From contig CABVAC010000023.1 of the NCBI GenBank assembly GCA_902496275.1, forward strand, positions 1 through 28,609: DNA of 28,609 bases. Reading direction: 5' to 3'. Below are positions 6,405-14,245 of the stretch, in pieces. The position numbers and the translations under genes are program-made. Positions within the stretch are counted from its first letter, which is position 1. Each line of letters opens with the position of its first letter. This stretch comes from an uncultured Collinsella sp. (GTDB lineage Bacteria > Actinomycetota > Coriobacteriia > Coriobacteriales > Coriobacteriaceae). The notes below the pieces were generated by a model that ran no database searches, was not told where the DNA came from, and worked only from the letters and a program-made list of their open reading frames with translations.

Positions 6405-9140
6405 ATGCAGCGCGACGCATCGGACACTCGCGTCAATCCAGACCTCATCCTCAAGGCAATTGAGAAAGACGAGGTCGCCGATGACACTCGAACCAGCCGG
6501 GGACACCTCAAAATTTTCTTTGGCTACGCTGCTGGCACAGGCAAAACCTATGCGATGCTTCAAGCCGCCCACGCCGCCAAGCGGCGAGGTGTCGACGTCG
6601 TCGCGGGATACATCGAGCCGCACGAACGTCCGGCAACTGCCCATCTTGCACAAGGGCTTGAGAACGTGCCCTGTAAACTCATCGAGCACAACGGCATTGC
6701 GCTCAGCGAGTTCGATCTAGATGCGGCTATCGAGCGCGCCCCTCAGCTCATCCTTGTCGACGAGCTCGCCCATACGAATGCGCCGGGGTCTCGCCACGAC
6801 AAACGCTATCAAGACGTCGAGGAACTTCTACATGCGGGCATCGACGTCTATACGACCGTGAACGTTCAGCATATCGAGAGCCTCAACGACATGGTTGCAT
6901 CCATCACCGGCGTTGTCGTGAGCGAACGAATCCCCGACCGTATCTTCGATGATGCCGACCAGGTCGAGCTCGTCGACATAGAGCCCGAAGACCTACTTGA
7001 GCGCCTTCGCGCCGGCCTCGTCTACCGTCCCGCACAAGCCGACCGAGCGCAACAGCATTTTTTTACCGTCGAGAACCTCACCGCACTCCGAGAAATTGCG
7101 CTGCGCCGCTGCGCCGATCGCACCGGTCACCTCACAGACGCCGCACGCGTGCTGGGAAACCGTGACTACTACACCAGGGAGCGTATCTTAGTCTGTGTCT
7201 CCCCGGCGCCGACCAATCCCCGCATCGTCCGTGCCGCCGCACGCATGGCGAAAGCGTTTCGCAGCGAGCTCGTCGCTCTGTTCGTAGAGAGCCCGCGCAC
7301 GCAAGCCATGAGCGATGATGAGCGCGCCAAGCTTGCAGCCAATATCGCCCTAGCCGAGCAGCTCGGAGCACATATGGAAACCGTCTATGGCGACGACATC
7401 GCGTTTCAGATCTCCGAGTTCGCGCGCCTGTCGGGTATTTCGAAGATCGTCATGGGGCGCACGGACGAGCGCAGCAGCGTCCGTCAGGCCCTCTTCGGCC
7501 GCAAATCTCTCGTAGAACAGCTCATAACATTCGCCCCGAACCTCGACATTTACATCATTCCAGAACAGTCGACTCCGCCCTCCCGACCCAAAGGACGCCG
7601 CCATGCGCTCGCCCTGCAGCCGCCCAGCAGCCGAAACGTGCTTCGCACGCTGGCCCTCTCTCTTGCCGCCACGGCGATCGGCACGGCTTTCCGCCATCTG
7701 GGATTTGCCGACTCCAGCATCATATCCCTCTATATCTTCACGGCCCTGCTGACCGCCGTCACCACGACGGGGCGTATCTGCACGATCGTATCGAGCGTGC
7801 TCTCTGTAGTGCTTTACAACTTCTGCTTTGTCACGCCTCTGTTTTCGCTCGCCAGCTACGATCGAAGCTATCTGGTCACGTTCGGCATCATGTTCGCCAC
7901 CGCTATGGTCGCCGGCGAGTTAACTGCGCGCATCGCCGACAACGCCCGTACATCCGCCGAGAACGCATTCAAAACGCGCGTACTCCTCGAAACGAACCAG
8001 CTCTTGCAGCAAGCCCATAGCGCGGAGGAGTGCGCCCGCGTCGCCATGAACCAACTCGTCAAACTGCTAAAACTCGACGTGGTCTTCTACCCCGCCGAAC
8101 ACGGCACGCTCGGCAAGGCGCTCTATGAGTCCGCTGGCACCGAAAACCGATCCGCGTCGCTGCTCACCGACTACGAGCGCGCCGTTGCAACCTGGACCTA
8201 CACCAACAACAAGCGCGCGGGCGCAAGCACGCGGACCCTGCCTGAGGCGCGCTGTCTCTACCTCGCGGTTCGCACCGGCGACAAGGTATTCGGTGTCATC
8301 GGCATCGCCCTGGAGGGGCGCGAGATCGAAGCCTTCGAGTATTCGATCGTCCTATCTATCGTAGGTGAATGCGCCTTGGCGCTCGAAAGCGACCGGGCGG
8401 CGCAAGAGCGCGAAGAGGCTGCGGTCTTGGCGAAAAACGAGCAGCTGCGCGCCAACCTTTTGCGCTCCATCGGCCACGATTTGAGGACACCCCTCACGGC
8501 TATATCCGGATCTGCGGCAATCCTTCGGAAGAGCGACGAGAAGCTCAGCCTCGAACAACGCTGCGATCTTGCCGATGCCATCTACGACGACTCCCTCTGG
8601 CTTATCGATACCGTGGAGAACCTCCTCGCCATCACACGCGTCGAGGACGGCACCATTCGCCTCAACTTAACATCCGAGCTCATCGACGAGGTCATCGAGG
8701 CCGCCCTCAGCCATGTCGCCCAAGCATCGCATGGACGTGCCGTCACCATCGAGCACACTGACGACATCCTGCTGGTACGCATCGACGTCCATCTCATCAT
8801 GCAGGTGCTTACGAATCTCATCATGAACGCCTTCAAATACACGCCCGAGGACTCGACTGTCACCATCAGCGCACGTCGCGAGGGCGCGTTCGTCGTGGTG
8901 GACGTCGCAGACGATGGGCCGGGTGTGGCAGACTGCGACAAGCCTCATATCTTTGAGCGCTTCTTCACCTCAAGCAATACGCGGCCCGTGGATTCGCGTC
9001 GAAGCATCGGCCTTGGCCTGTCGCTCTGCCGTTCCATCGTGGAGGCGCATGGCGGCGTCATCGAAGTTCGCGACAACCACCCCCATGGGGCCGTTTTCCG
9101 TTTTACCCTGCCTGCCGAGGAGATCGAGATTCATGAATAA
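6405..9140 (+). CDS. kdpD: KdpD, osmosensitive K+ channel sensor histidine kinase
   Basis: Encodes 911 residues, the usual KdpD size (~900). Domain order: an N-terminal KdpD domain with Walker A GYAAGTGKT at 40-48 and the VDELAHTNAPGSRHDKRYQDVEELL signature; a universal-stress-protein-like domain (from ILVCVSPAPTNPRI); four clustered membrane spans (roughly 405-515); a GAF-like linker; a HisKA domain with phosphoacceptor His691 in GHDLRTPL; and a HATPase domain with N (NAFKYTP), DDGPGV and GLGLSLC boxes. It senses low K+ or osmotic stress and phosphorylates KdpE. A TTG 96 nt upstream would lengthen the protein, but ATG 6405 is preceded by AGAAAGG at good spacing and the extra residues look unlike KdpD. 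Confidence 0.96.
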   Translation: MQRDASDTRVNPDLILKAIEKDEVADDTRTSRGHLKIFFGYAAGTGKTYAMLQAAHAAKRRGVDVVAGYIEPHERPATAHLAQGLENVPCKLIEHNGIALSEFDLDAAIERAPQLILVDELAHTNAPGSRHDKRYQDVEELLHAGIDVYTTVNVQHIESLNDMVASITGVVVSERIPDRIFDDADQVELVDIEPEDLLERLRAGLVYRPAQADRAQQHFFTVENLTALREIALRRCADRTGHLTDAARVLGNRDYYTRERILVCVSPAPTNPRIVRAAARMAKAFRSELVALFVESPRTQAMSDDERAKLAANIALAEQLGAHMETVYGDDIAFQISEFARLSGISKIVMGRTDERSSVRQALFGRKSLVEQLITFAPNLDIYIIPEQSTPPSRPKGRRHALALQPPSSRNVLRTLALSLAATAIGTAFRHLGFADSSIISLYIFTALLTAVTTTGRICTIVSSVLSVVLYNFCFVTPLFSLASYDRSYLVTFGIMFATAMVAGELTARIADNARTSAENAFKTRVLLETNQLLQQAHSAEECARVAMNQLVKLLKLDVVFYPAEHGTLGKALYESAGTENRSASLLTDYERAVATWTYTNNKRAGASTRTLPEARCLYLAVRTGDKVFGVIGIALEGREIEAFEYSIVLSIVGECALALESDRAAQEREEAAVLAKNEQLRANLLRSIGHDLRTPLTAISGSAAILRKSDEKLSLEQRCDLADAIYDDSLWLIDTVENLLAITRVEDGTIRLNLTSELIDEVIEAALSHVAQASHGRAVTIEHTDDILLVRIDVHLIMQVLTNLIMNAFKYTPEDSTVTISARREGAFVVVDVADDGPGVADCDKPHIFERFFTSSNTRPVDSRRSIGLGLSLCRSIVEAHGGVIEVRDNHPHGAVFRFTLPAEEIEIHE

Positions 9141-9837
9141 TGCCGCTAAGCCACGCATCCTCCTGGTCGAAGATGACCTGACCGTTCAAAACCTCGTTTC
9201 GACCGCGCTTGACCTCCACGGCTATATCGTGAGCAAGGTTTGCGACGGCCAGGCCGCCATCATGGATGCGGTGTCGCACGGCCCCAGCCTCATCATGCTC
9301 GACCTCGGCCTTCCCGACATTGACGGTATCGAGGTCATCACGAAGATCCGAAGCTGGTCGGCAGTCCCCATTATCGTCATTTCGGCGCGCACCGAAGATT
9401 CCGACAAGATTGCAGCACTTGACGCAGGGGCAGACGACTACCTCACCAAGCCCTTTTCTGTGGATGAGTTGCTCGCGCGCGTCCGTGCGAATTTGAGGCG
9501 CTCCTCGATGGCGTCGAGTGAGTCGACAGAAGCGAGCACGTTCGACAACGGTCCGCTGCATATCGACTACGCCGCGGGATACGCGACGAAAGACGGACGC
9601 GAGCTCTCGCTCACCCCAACCGAGTACAAATTGCTCGTCCTTCTGGCGAAAAACGTCGACAAGGTGCTCACCCACACCTTCATCACCCGCGAGATATGGG
9701 GCACGAGCTGGGACAGCGATCTGGCGAGCCTGCGCGTGTTCATGCGCACCCTGCGCAAGAAGATCGAGGCAGACCCCTCACACCCCAAGATGATTCAGAC
9801 GCACATGGGTGTCGGGTACCGCATGCAGCGTCTCTAG
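9133..9837 (+). CDS. kdpE: KdpE, OmpR-family response regulator of kdp
   Basis: Encodes 234 residues. The receiver domain has the acidic pocket EDD (13-15), phosphoacceptor Asp57 in MLDLGLPD and the conserved Lys in YLTKPF. It is followed by an OmpR/PhoB winged-helix domain (SLTPTEYKLLVLL ... VGYRMQRL). Its ATG overlaps the kdpD stop by 8 nt and GAGGAG lies about ten bases upstream inside kdpD, so the pair is translationally coupled. Once phosphorylated by KdpD it should activate the divergent kdpFABC promoter. The 3' end faces the gltD-like gene, with palindromic repeat copy 2 between them. Confidence 0.97.
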   Translation: MNNAAKPRILLVEDDLTVQNLVSTALDLHGYIVSKVCDGQAAIMDAVSHGPSLIMLDLGLPDIDGIEVITKIRSWSAVPIIVISARTEDSDKIAALDAGADDYLTKPFSVDELLARVRANLRRSSMASSESTEASTFDNGPLHIDYAAGYATKDGRELSLTPTEYKLLVLLAKNVDKVLTHTFITREIWGTSWDSDLASLRVFMRTLRKKIEADPSHPKMIQTHMGVGYRMQRL

Positions 9838-9850
9838 CCCACCCACAAAA

Positions 9851-9917
9851 AGTTGCGGTGGAATACGGAGCAGATAAGGCTTTTGACAGCCAAAACAGTC
9901 CGTATTTCACCGCAACT
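9851..9917 (-). repeat. Palindromic dispersed repeat, copy 2 (terminator-like hairpin after the gltD-like gene)
   Basis: The arms at 9851-9869 and 9899-9917 are identical to those of copy 1 (1443-1509), with the same 29-nt loop length. The loop differs at only a few bases. Read on the minus strand it starts 15 nt after the stop of the gltD-like gene and ends in TTTTTG, which fits an intrinsic terminator. On the plus strand it also lies 13 nt after the kdpE stop, but has no T run in that direction. Confidence 0.88.
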
Positions 9918-9932
9918 GATGGGGGGATAGAG

Positions 9933-11150
9933 TTAAAGGCCCAGGTAGCTGGTCATGCCTTCGACGGCGAGCTTGGCGCCGGCTACGGCGTGAACAACCG
10001 TCAGCGGGCCGTTAACCACGTCGCCGGCGGCAAAGACGCCAGGCACGGTGGTCATACCGTTCTCATCGACCGAAAGCAGGCCACGATGGTCGGTCTCTAG
10101 GCCGCCCGTTGTAAGCACAAGCTTGTCTTTGGGCACCTGCGAAGCTGCAATCACAACTGTGTCGGCAGACGCATGGTCGAGCTCCTCCTCGTAGCCCACC
10201 ACGTTGTTGTCCTCGTCAAAGATAGCCGTCTCGAACACCGGACCGTTATCGTCGATGGCGCAGATCGCCTTGCCGCACACAATCTCGGCACCGTCAAGCT
10301 CGGTCAGCTCGACCTCGTCGTCGATGGCCGAGATATGGCGCGAGCGTGCATACACAGTGACCTTGCGAGCACCCGAACGCAGCGCCGTGCGGGCCACATC
10401 CATGGCCACATTACCGGCACCGATGACCGCCACGTTCTGCCCGATCGCCACGCTCGAGGGATCGACCAGGTAATCGATACCAAACAGCACGTTGCCGCGC
10501 GACTCGCCGGGAATGCCCAGTTTGCGGGCACGCCAGGTACCGGTACCAACAAAGACCGCATCGTAGCCGTCGCGCAGCAGGTCGTCGATATGCAGCGCGC
10601 CGCCGATGGTGGTCGAGGGGCGCACGCGCACGCCAAGCGAGCACATCACATGACGGTACTTTTGCACGAGCGCACGGGGCAGGCGGAACTCGGGGATACC
10701 GTATTCCAGCACACCGCCGATCTCGGGGCGCTGTTCAAATACCGTGACGGCACAGCCTAGCTGGGCCATCTTAATGGCCACGGTAATACCGGCGGGACCG
10801 GAACCGACCACAGCAACCTGTTTGCCGCACGACGGCGCAGACGTCCACTCCTTACGATCCAAATACGCTGTCGAGATATAGTTCTCGATGCTCGAGAAAT
10901 GTACGGGTGTGCCCTTGCGGCCCTGGATGCACGCGCCCTCGCACTGGCCCGAATGGTTGCAAACCATGGAGCAGACCGCGCTCATGGGATTGTTCTGGAA
11001 CAGCAGCTCGCCCGCCTCTTCTAGACGACGCTGTTTGAACAGGTCGATGACCTGCGGAATAGGCGTCTGAACCGGGCAGCCCTTAATCTGACAGAACGCC
11101 CTTTTACAACCTAGGCAACGATTCGCCTCTTCGACAATGTGGATAGCCAC
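9933..11150 (-). CDS. GltD-like FAD/NAD(P)-dependent Fe-S oxidoreductase
   Basis: Encodes 405 residues homologous to the small subunit of glutamate synthase and relatives (sulfide dehydrogenase alpha, NfnB, the N-terminal half of dihydropyrimidine dehydrogenase). The N-terminus holds two Cys clusters for 4Fe-4S centres: C12, C15, C20, C25 and C60, C64, C70, C74. An FAD site GSGPAG (116-121), a second dinucleotide site VIGAGNVAMD and the C-terminal FAAGDVVNGP motif follow. No glutamate synthase large subunit is adjacent, so the electron partner is unknown. The start is GTG 11150 with AAGGGGAG four bases upstream. An in-frame TTG at 11177 lies inside a hairpin and is less likely. Confidence 0.88.
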   Translation of the reverse strand: MAIHIVEEANRCLGCKRAFCQIKGCPVQTPIPQVIDLFKQRRLEEAGELLFQNNPMSAVCSMVCNHSGQCEGACIQGRKGTPVHFSSIENYISTAYLDRKEWTSAPSCGKQVAVVGSGPAGITVAIKMAQLGCAVTVFEQRPEIGGVLEYGIPEFRLPRALVQKYRHVMCSLGVRVRPSTTIGGALHIDDLLRDGYDAVFVGTGTWRARKLGIPGESRGNVLFGIDYLVDPSSVAIGQNVAVIGAGNVAMDVARTALRSGARKVTVYARSRHISAIDDEVELTELDGAEIVCGKAICAIDDNGPVFETAIFDEDNNVVGYEEELDHASADTVVIAASQVPKDKLVLTTGGLETDHRGLLSVDENGMTTVPGVFAAGDVVNGPLTVVHAVAGAKLAVEGMTSYLGL

Positions 11151-11176
11151 GCAACTCCCCTTTTTAATGCAATCCA

Positions 11177-11215
11177 ATGGGGGCGACGATAAAGACCCTT
11201 CACCGCCGCCCCCAT
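11177..11215 (-). terminator. Strong hairpin after the TIM-barrel gene, without a T run
   Basis: ATGGGGGCG (11177-11185) pairs with CGCCCCCAT (11207-11215) around a 21-nt loop. It lies about 40 nt past the isomerase stop and 27 nt before the GTG of the gltD-like gene. No T run follows on either strand. It may be a weak or factor-assisted terminator or a 5' leader hairpin. No clear promoter for the gltD-like gene is visible in 11151-11254. Confidence 0.45.
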
Positions 11216-11254
11216 ACAGGTAATCTCAATCTGCCGACACAGCAAAAGCCAATG

Positions 11255-12160
11255 CTATAACTCGCGATGCGAAGCCCCGCAGCGAGCGGACATGTGCTCG
11301 AGTGTCGCCAGGCAGTCAGCCGCCGTCGCCGGCACACTGTTCTCGACCACGCAGGGAATCCCAGGGCAGGCGGCAGCCGCCCAGGCCACTACGGGCTCAA
11401 AGTCATAGCGGCCCGTCTCGCCCACGCCATGACACACCAGACGTGAACCCGTACCGTCGCACCAACCGGCTTCGTCCTCGTTATCAACGACCTCAAAATC
11501 CTTGGCGTGCAGCACGCGAATCTTGCTGCCGCATAAATAGAGCATGCGCGCGGTGATTTCCTGCGCTTCGTCAACGACGCTGGGGTGCAGCAGCGACACT
11601 GGGTCATAGATCACGCCGAGCGACGGGCTCGAGACGCGCTCCAGCACCTCACGGCAGCGATCTGGCGTGTTGACTGTCTCGTTCCAACCGGGCTCAATTA
11701 GAACCTGACCGCCCACGGCCTCGGCCCGATCGCAGACGTGTGCGAGTCCGTCCATAAAAGCCTCGAGTGCCCCATCGGTCATGCGGTCGTCAGCAACGCG
11801 GTTCTGCGCATTGGGGCGACCGGTCTCGGTACCCACCGGGCATCCGCCGAGCATCTGGGCAAAGTTCAGGCATGCCTCGTACTCGGCAATGTTATCCATG
11901 AGCTGTTGGCGATCGGGCGTCGCCAAATTCTTATAGCAGCCGAGCACGGCGACCGAAACGCCCGCCTCGTCGAGCACCGCACGCAAATGGTCGGCAAGCT
12001 CGCGGGTCAGGCCGCCTCGATCGATCCCCATCGATGCGTAGAGCACCTTACTCGGCAGCTGAATGCACGAAAAGCCCAGCTCTCCCGCCATGCGGATGCG
12101 TTCCTCGACGGTCCCCTGCGGAAGGTCGTGCAAACGCACACCCGGAGTAATAGCCCCCAC
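11255..12160 (-). CDS. Sugar phosphate isomerase/epimerase (xylose isomerase-like TIM barrel)
   Basis: Encodes about 301 residues of the AP-endonuclease-2 / xylose-isomerase-like TIM barrel family. Candidate metal ligands are spaced as in the family: E156 (LIEPGWNE), D186 (VIYDP), H218 (VLHAKDFE) and E273 (VVENS). The substrate is not known. The start is GTG 12160, one base after the GH105 stop, with AAGGGA ten bases upstream; GTG 12169 is an alternative but sits too near that site. The tight coupling to GH105 suggests it works on the product of that hydrolase, or on another uronate, in the cytoplasm (inference). No signal peptide is seen. Confidence 0.8.
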   Translation of the reverse strand: MGAITPGVRLHDLPQGTVEERIRMAGELGFSCIQLPSKVLYASMGIDRGGLTRELADHLRAVLDEAGVSVAVLGCYKNLATPDRQQLMDNIAEYEACLNFAQMLGGCPVGTETGRPNAQNRVADDRMTDGALEAFMDGLAHVCDRAEAVGGQVLIEPGWNETVNTPDRCREVLERVSSPSLGVIYDPVSLLHPSVVDEAQEITARMLYLCGSKIRVLHAKDFEVVDNEDEAGWCDGTGSRLVCHGVGETGRYDFEPVVAWAAAACPGIPCVVENSVPATAADCLATLEHMSARCGASHREL

Positions 12161-12161
12161 G

Positions 12162-13400
12162 TTATTCACATCCCTTATGAGCGTTGATGCCCGGGGTGTA
12201 TCCGCCAAACGGGTCCTCGATAGAGCACACGCCCGAGGGAGCAAGCGGGTCATGCCTGCCGGCCAGTTTGTCGTGATGCATGGTCTCGATATAGGCAAGC
12301 ACCAGCGGCGCCACGCCCTTCGCATCGTTTTTGACGATAGGCTCGCTCATGTAGTAACCAAACGTGCCCTCGCGGTGCGCGGTGTTTCCCAAGCCCGCGA
12401 CCAGGCAGATGTTGTCGAGCGCCAGCTGCCCATCATGCTCGGACAGGCAGGTCTCGCAGATGCCGTCGAAGGCGCGACGGCCGTACTGGTAGTAACGCTC
12501 GCCCAGCACGCCTAGACGCACGCCCTTCATGATGGCATTGGCAAAAATCGCGCTACCAGACTCCTCCAGGTAGTTGGGGGCGATATTGGGCAGGTTGATG
12601 ACCTGATGCCACATGCCGGTCTTCTCGTCCTGATACGGCAGCATGGCATCGATCAGGTCGTGGAACATCTTGCGAATCTCGTCCTTCTCGGCTGACATCG
12701 AAGGCGGCATGAGCTCCCAGGTATCGATGAGTGCCATGGCAAACCAGCCCTCGGCGCGCAGCCAGAAGTTAGCCGAAAGGCCGGTGACCGGGTCACACCA
12801 GAACTGTTTGCGGCTCGCGTCGTAAGCGTGATAGTACAGACCGTTGAGGGGGTTGCGCATCAGGTCATGCACGACCTGGAACATATGGAAGCTGTCCGAG
12901 CAGGCACGACGGTTGTGGAAGCTCAGCTCGTACTGCATGTAGAACGGCTGGGCCATATACATGCCATCGAGCCAGATCTGGTTGGGATAGACGGCCTTGT
13001 GCCAAAACACGCCTTCTTTGGTGCGCGGCTGGGTCTCGAGCTGGCGGTAGATGGTGTCCATGGCGGCACGGTACTTGGGCTTGCCCACCAGGTCATACAG
13101 CTTGTAGAGGGTCTTGCCCGCATTGACGTTATCGAGGTTGTACTCCTGCGGGTTGTAATGCTTGATGGTACCGTCGTCCTGGACAAAGAAATCGATGTAG
13201 TCATCGGCAAAGGTCAGGTAGCGCTGCTCACCCGTGATCTCGTACAGCTCGATGAGCGCCTTGATCATGCAGCCGTCGATATAGTTCCAGGTGTTCTCCT
13301 TGCCGGCGCGAATCTTTTCGATATTCCAAGCCGGCGCCTGCGGCGTAGAGGTTTCGATCAACTGCTCGATATAACGGTCCAGGATTTGATTGCAACCCAT
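12162..13400 (-). CDS. GH105 unsaturated rhamnogalacturonyl/uronyl hydrolase (YteR/YesR type)
   Basis: Encodes 412 residues. GH105 enzymes remove the 4,5-unsaturated galacturonate left at the non-reducing end of pectic oligosaccharides by lyases. The (alpha/alpha)6 barrel signatures are present: NVNAGKTLYKLYD near 92-103 and WLDGMYMA at 143-150, where D145 matches the catalytic Asp143 of YteR. No signal peptide, so it is cytoplasmic like YteR. ATG 13400 is preceded by GAGGGG at six bases; an ATG at 13418 has no ribosome site. It is first in a two-gene unit with the TIM-barrel isomerase and sits behind a two-operator promoter (13427-13481). Confidence 0.93.
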   Translation of the reverse strand: MGCNQILDRYIEQLIETSTPQAPAWNIEKIRAGKENTWNYIDGCMIKALIELYEITGEQRYLTFADDYIDFFVQDDGTIKHYNPQEYNLDNVNAGKTLYKLYDLVGKPKYRAAMDTIYRQLETQPRTKEGVFWHKAVYPNQIWLDGMYMAQPFYMQYELSFHNRRACSDSFHMFQVVHDLMRNPLNGLYYHAYDASRKQFWCDPVTGLSANFWLRAEGWFAMALIDTWELMPPSMSAEKDEIRKMFHDLIDAMLPYQDEKTGMWHQVINLPNIAPNYLEESGSAIFANAIMKGVRLGVLGERYYQYGRRAFDGICETCLSEHDGQLALDNICLVAGLGNTAHREGTFGYYMSEPIVKNDAKGVAPLVLAYIETMHHDKLAGRHDPLAPSGVCSIEDPFGGYTPGINAHKGCE

Positions 13401-13426
13401 TGCTGTCCCCTCTGACATAAACGATA

Positions 13427-13481
13427 GGTGAACGTTACCCCTAGTGTAACGCGAACGGGGAATATAGGGTGAACGTTAACC
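13427..13481 (-). promoter_or_regulatory. GH105 promoter with paired LacI-type operators
   Basis: Operator B (GGTGAACGTTAACC, 13468-13481) and operator A (GGTGAACGTTACCC, 13427-13440) have centres 41 bp apart. On the minus strand operator B contributes TTCACC (13473-13468) as a -35; TACACT (13448-13443) is a plausible -10 with a long 19-bp spacer. Operator A would then cover the transcription start. The layout repeats that of the transporter and uxaC promoters. Confidence 0.72.
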
Positions 13482-13493
13482 CTATATTCCCCG
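13456..13493. repeat. 38-bp palindrome centred on operator B
   Basis: Arms CGGGGAATATAGGGT (13456-13470) and ACCCTATATTCCCCG (13479-13493) are perfectly inverted. The eight central bases GAACGTTA contain the AACGTT core, so only one base pair of the whole 38 bp is mismatched. It begins 15 nt after the SGNH gene stop. It may serve both as an extended operator and as an RNA hairpin ending the upstream operon, though no T run follows. Confidence 0.85.
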
Positions 13494-13495
13494 CA

Positions 13496-13521
13496 AACGG
13501 CAGACTTTTAGCGGCAAACGG
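13496..13521 (-). promoter_or_regulatory. AACGG-N16-AACGG direct repeat upstream of GH105 promoter
   Basis: AACGG occurs at 13496-13500 and 13517-13521, a 21-bp period, with TTTT in between. The proximal copy starts 21.5 bp from the centre of operator B. The same element with the same period occurs at 20740-20765 and 25672-25697. The distal half lies inside the last codons of the SGNH gene. Candidate activator site (inference). Confidence 0.6.
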
Positions 13522-14176
13522 CGGTGAGACCCGCGGCGATGCGATGCGCCAGGCGCTCATAGCCGGCAGGACTGTAATGCAGACCGTCCGGCATATAGAG
13601 CTCGCGGTGCTCTGGCAAAAACGGGCTGATGCCACTTTGCGCATACAGGTCAATCACCGGAACGGAGTAGCGGTCGCAGACTTCGAGCATCGCCCGCACG
13701 TAGGCGACCTGCGTCAACCCCAGGTGATTGAGCTCATCGCTTGCCGGGATATCCTTCTCGTGCTTGCCGCTCGTCTTGCACGGCGTCATAAACACGAGCT
13801 TTGCCCGAGGTGAGCGCGCCGTGATGGTTCGGATCAGATAGTCGACCGCACCATAGAACTCATGCATATCGGTGCTGCCCAACTCGCCAAGCGGCACGTT
13901 GCGGCTAAAGTCGTTAACGCCGCCAAAGACGATGTAGATATCGGCCGCATCGTCGATACCGTCCAGGCGCTCGACAAACGAATCGGTACGGTCGGCCTTG
14001 ATGGCGATACGCGAACCCTTGATGCCAAAGTTCTCGATGGTTGCGCCGCCCAGTAGCGCGCCCAAGTGCGAGGTCCACGAAATGTCGTTGCCTCCCCCAC
14101 TGCAGCCGTTATCGCCCCAGGTGGTCGAATCGCCAAAGCAGCAAATGGTCGATTCACTCAAACTCTTCGTTTCCAT
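13508..14176 (-). CDS. SGNH/GDSL-family esterase, probable pectin oligosaccharide acetylesterase
   Basis: Encodes 222 residues with the SGNH blocks: GDS at 15-17 (nucleophile Ser17), GGVND with Asn88, and DGLH with Asp197 and His200. The size and blocks fit rhamnogalacturonan-acetylesterase-like (CE12-type) or related SGNH carbohydrate esterases. Its place as last gene of a pectin operon favours deacetylation of pectic oligosaccharides, but the substrate is inferred. No signal peptide. ATG 14176 has GAGGAG six to nine bases upstream; the upstream in-frame codons to 14236 lack a ribosome site and are leader. Confidence 0.85.
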   Translation of the reverse strand: METKSLSESTICCFGDSTTWGDNGCSGGGNDISWTSHLGALLGGATIENFGIKGSRIAIKADRTDSFVERLDGIDDAADIYIVFGGVNDFSRNVPLGELGSTDMHEFYGAVDYLIRTITARSPRAKLVFMTPCKTSGKHEKDIPASDELNHLGLTQVAYVRAMLEVCDRYSVPVIDLYAQSGISPFLPEHRELYMPDGLHYSPAGYERLAHRIAAGLTAVCR

Positions 14177-14245
14177 AATCTTCTCCTCATCCGCCCATCG
14201 ACGGTCATACAGGAACGTACCGTTTATTCGCAGCATGCCGAGGGG

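Noticed and set aside
12161..12325. Upstream extension of the TIM-barrel gene
   Set aside because: It overlaps the GH105 coding end in another frame, and its Arg/Pro-rich text is unlike the family.
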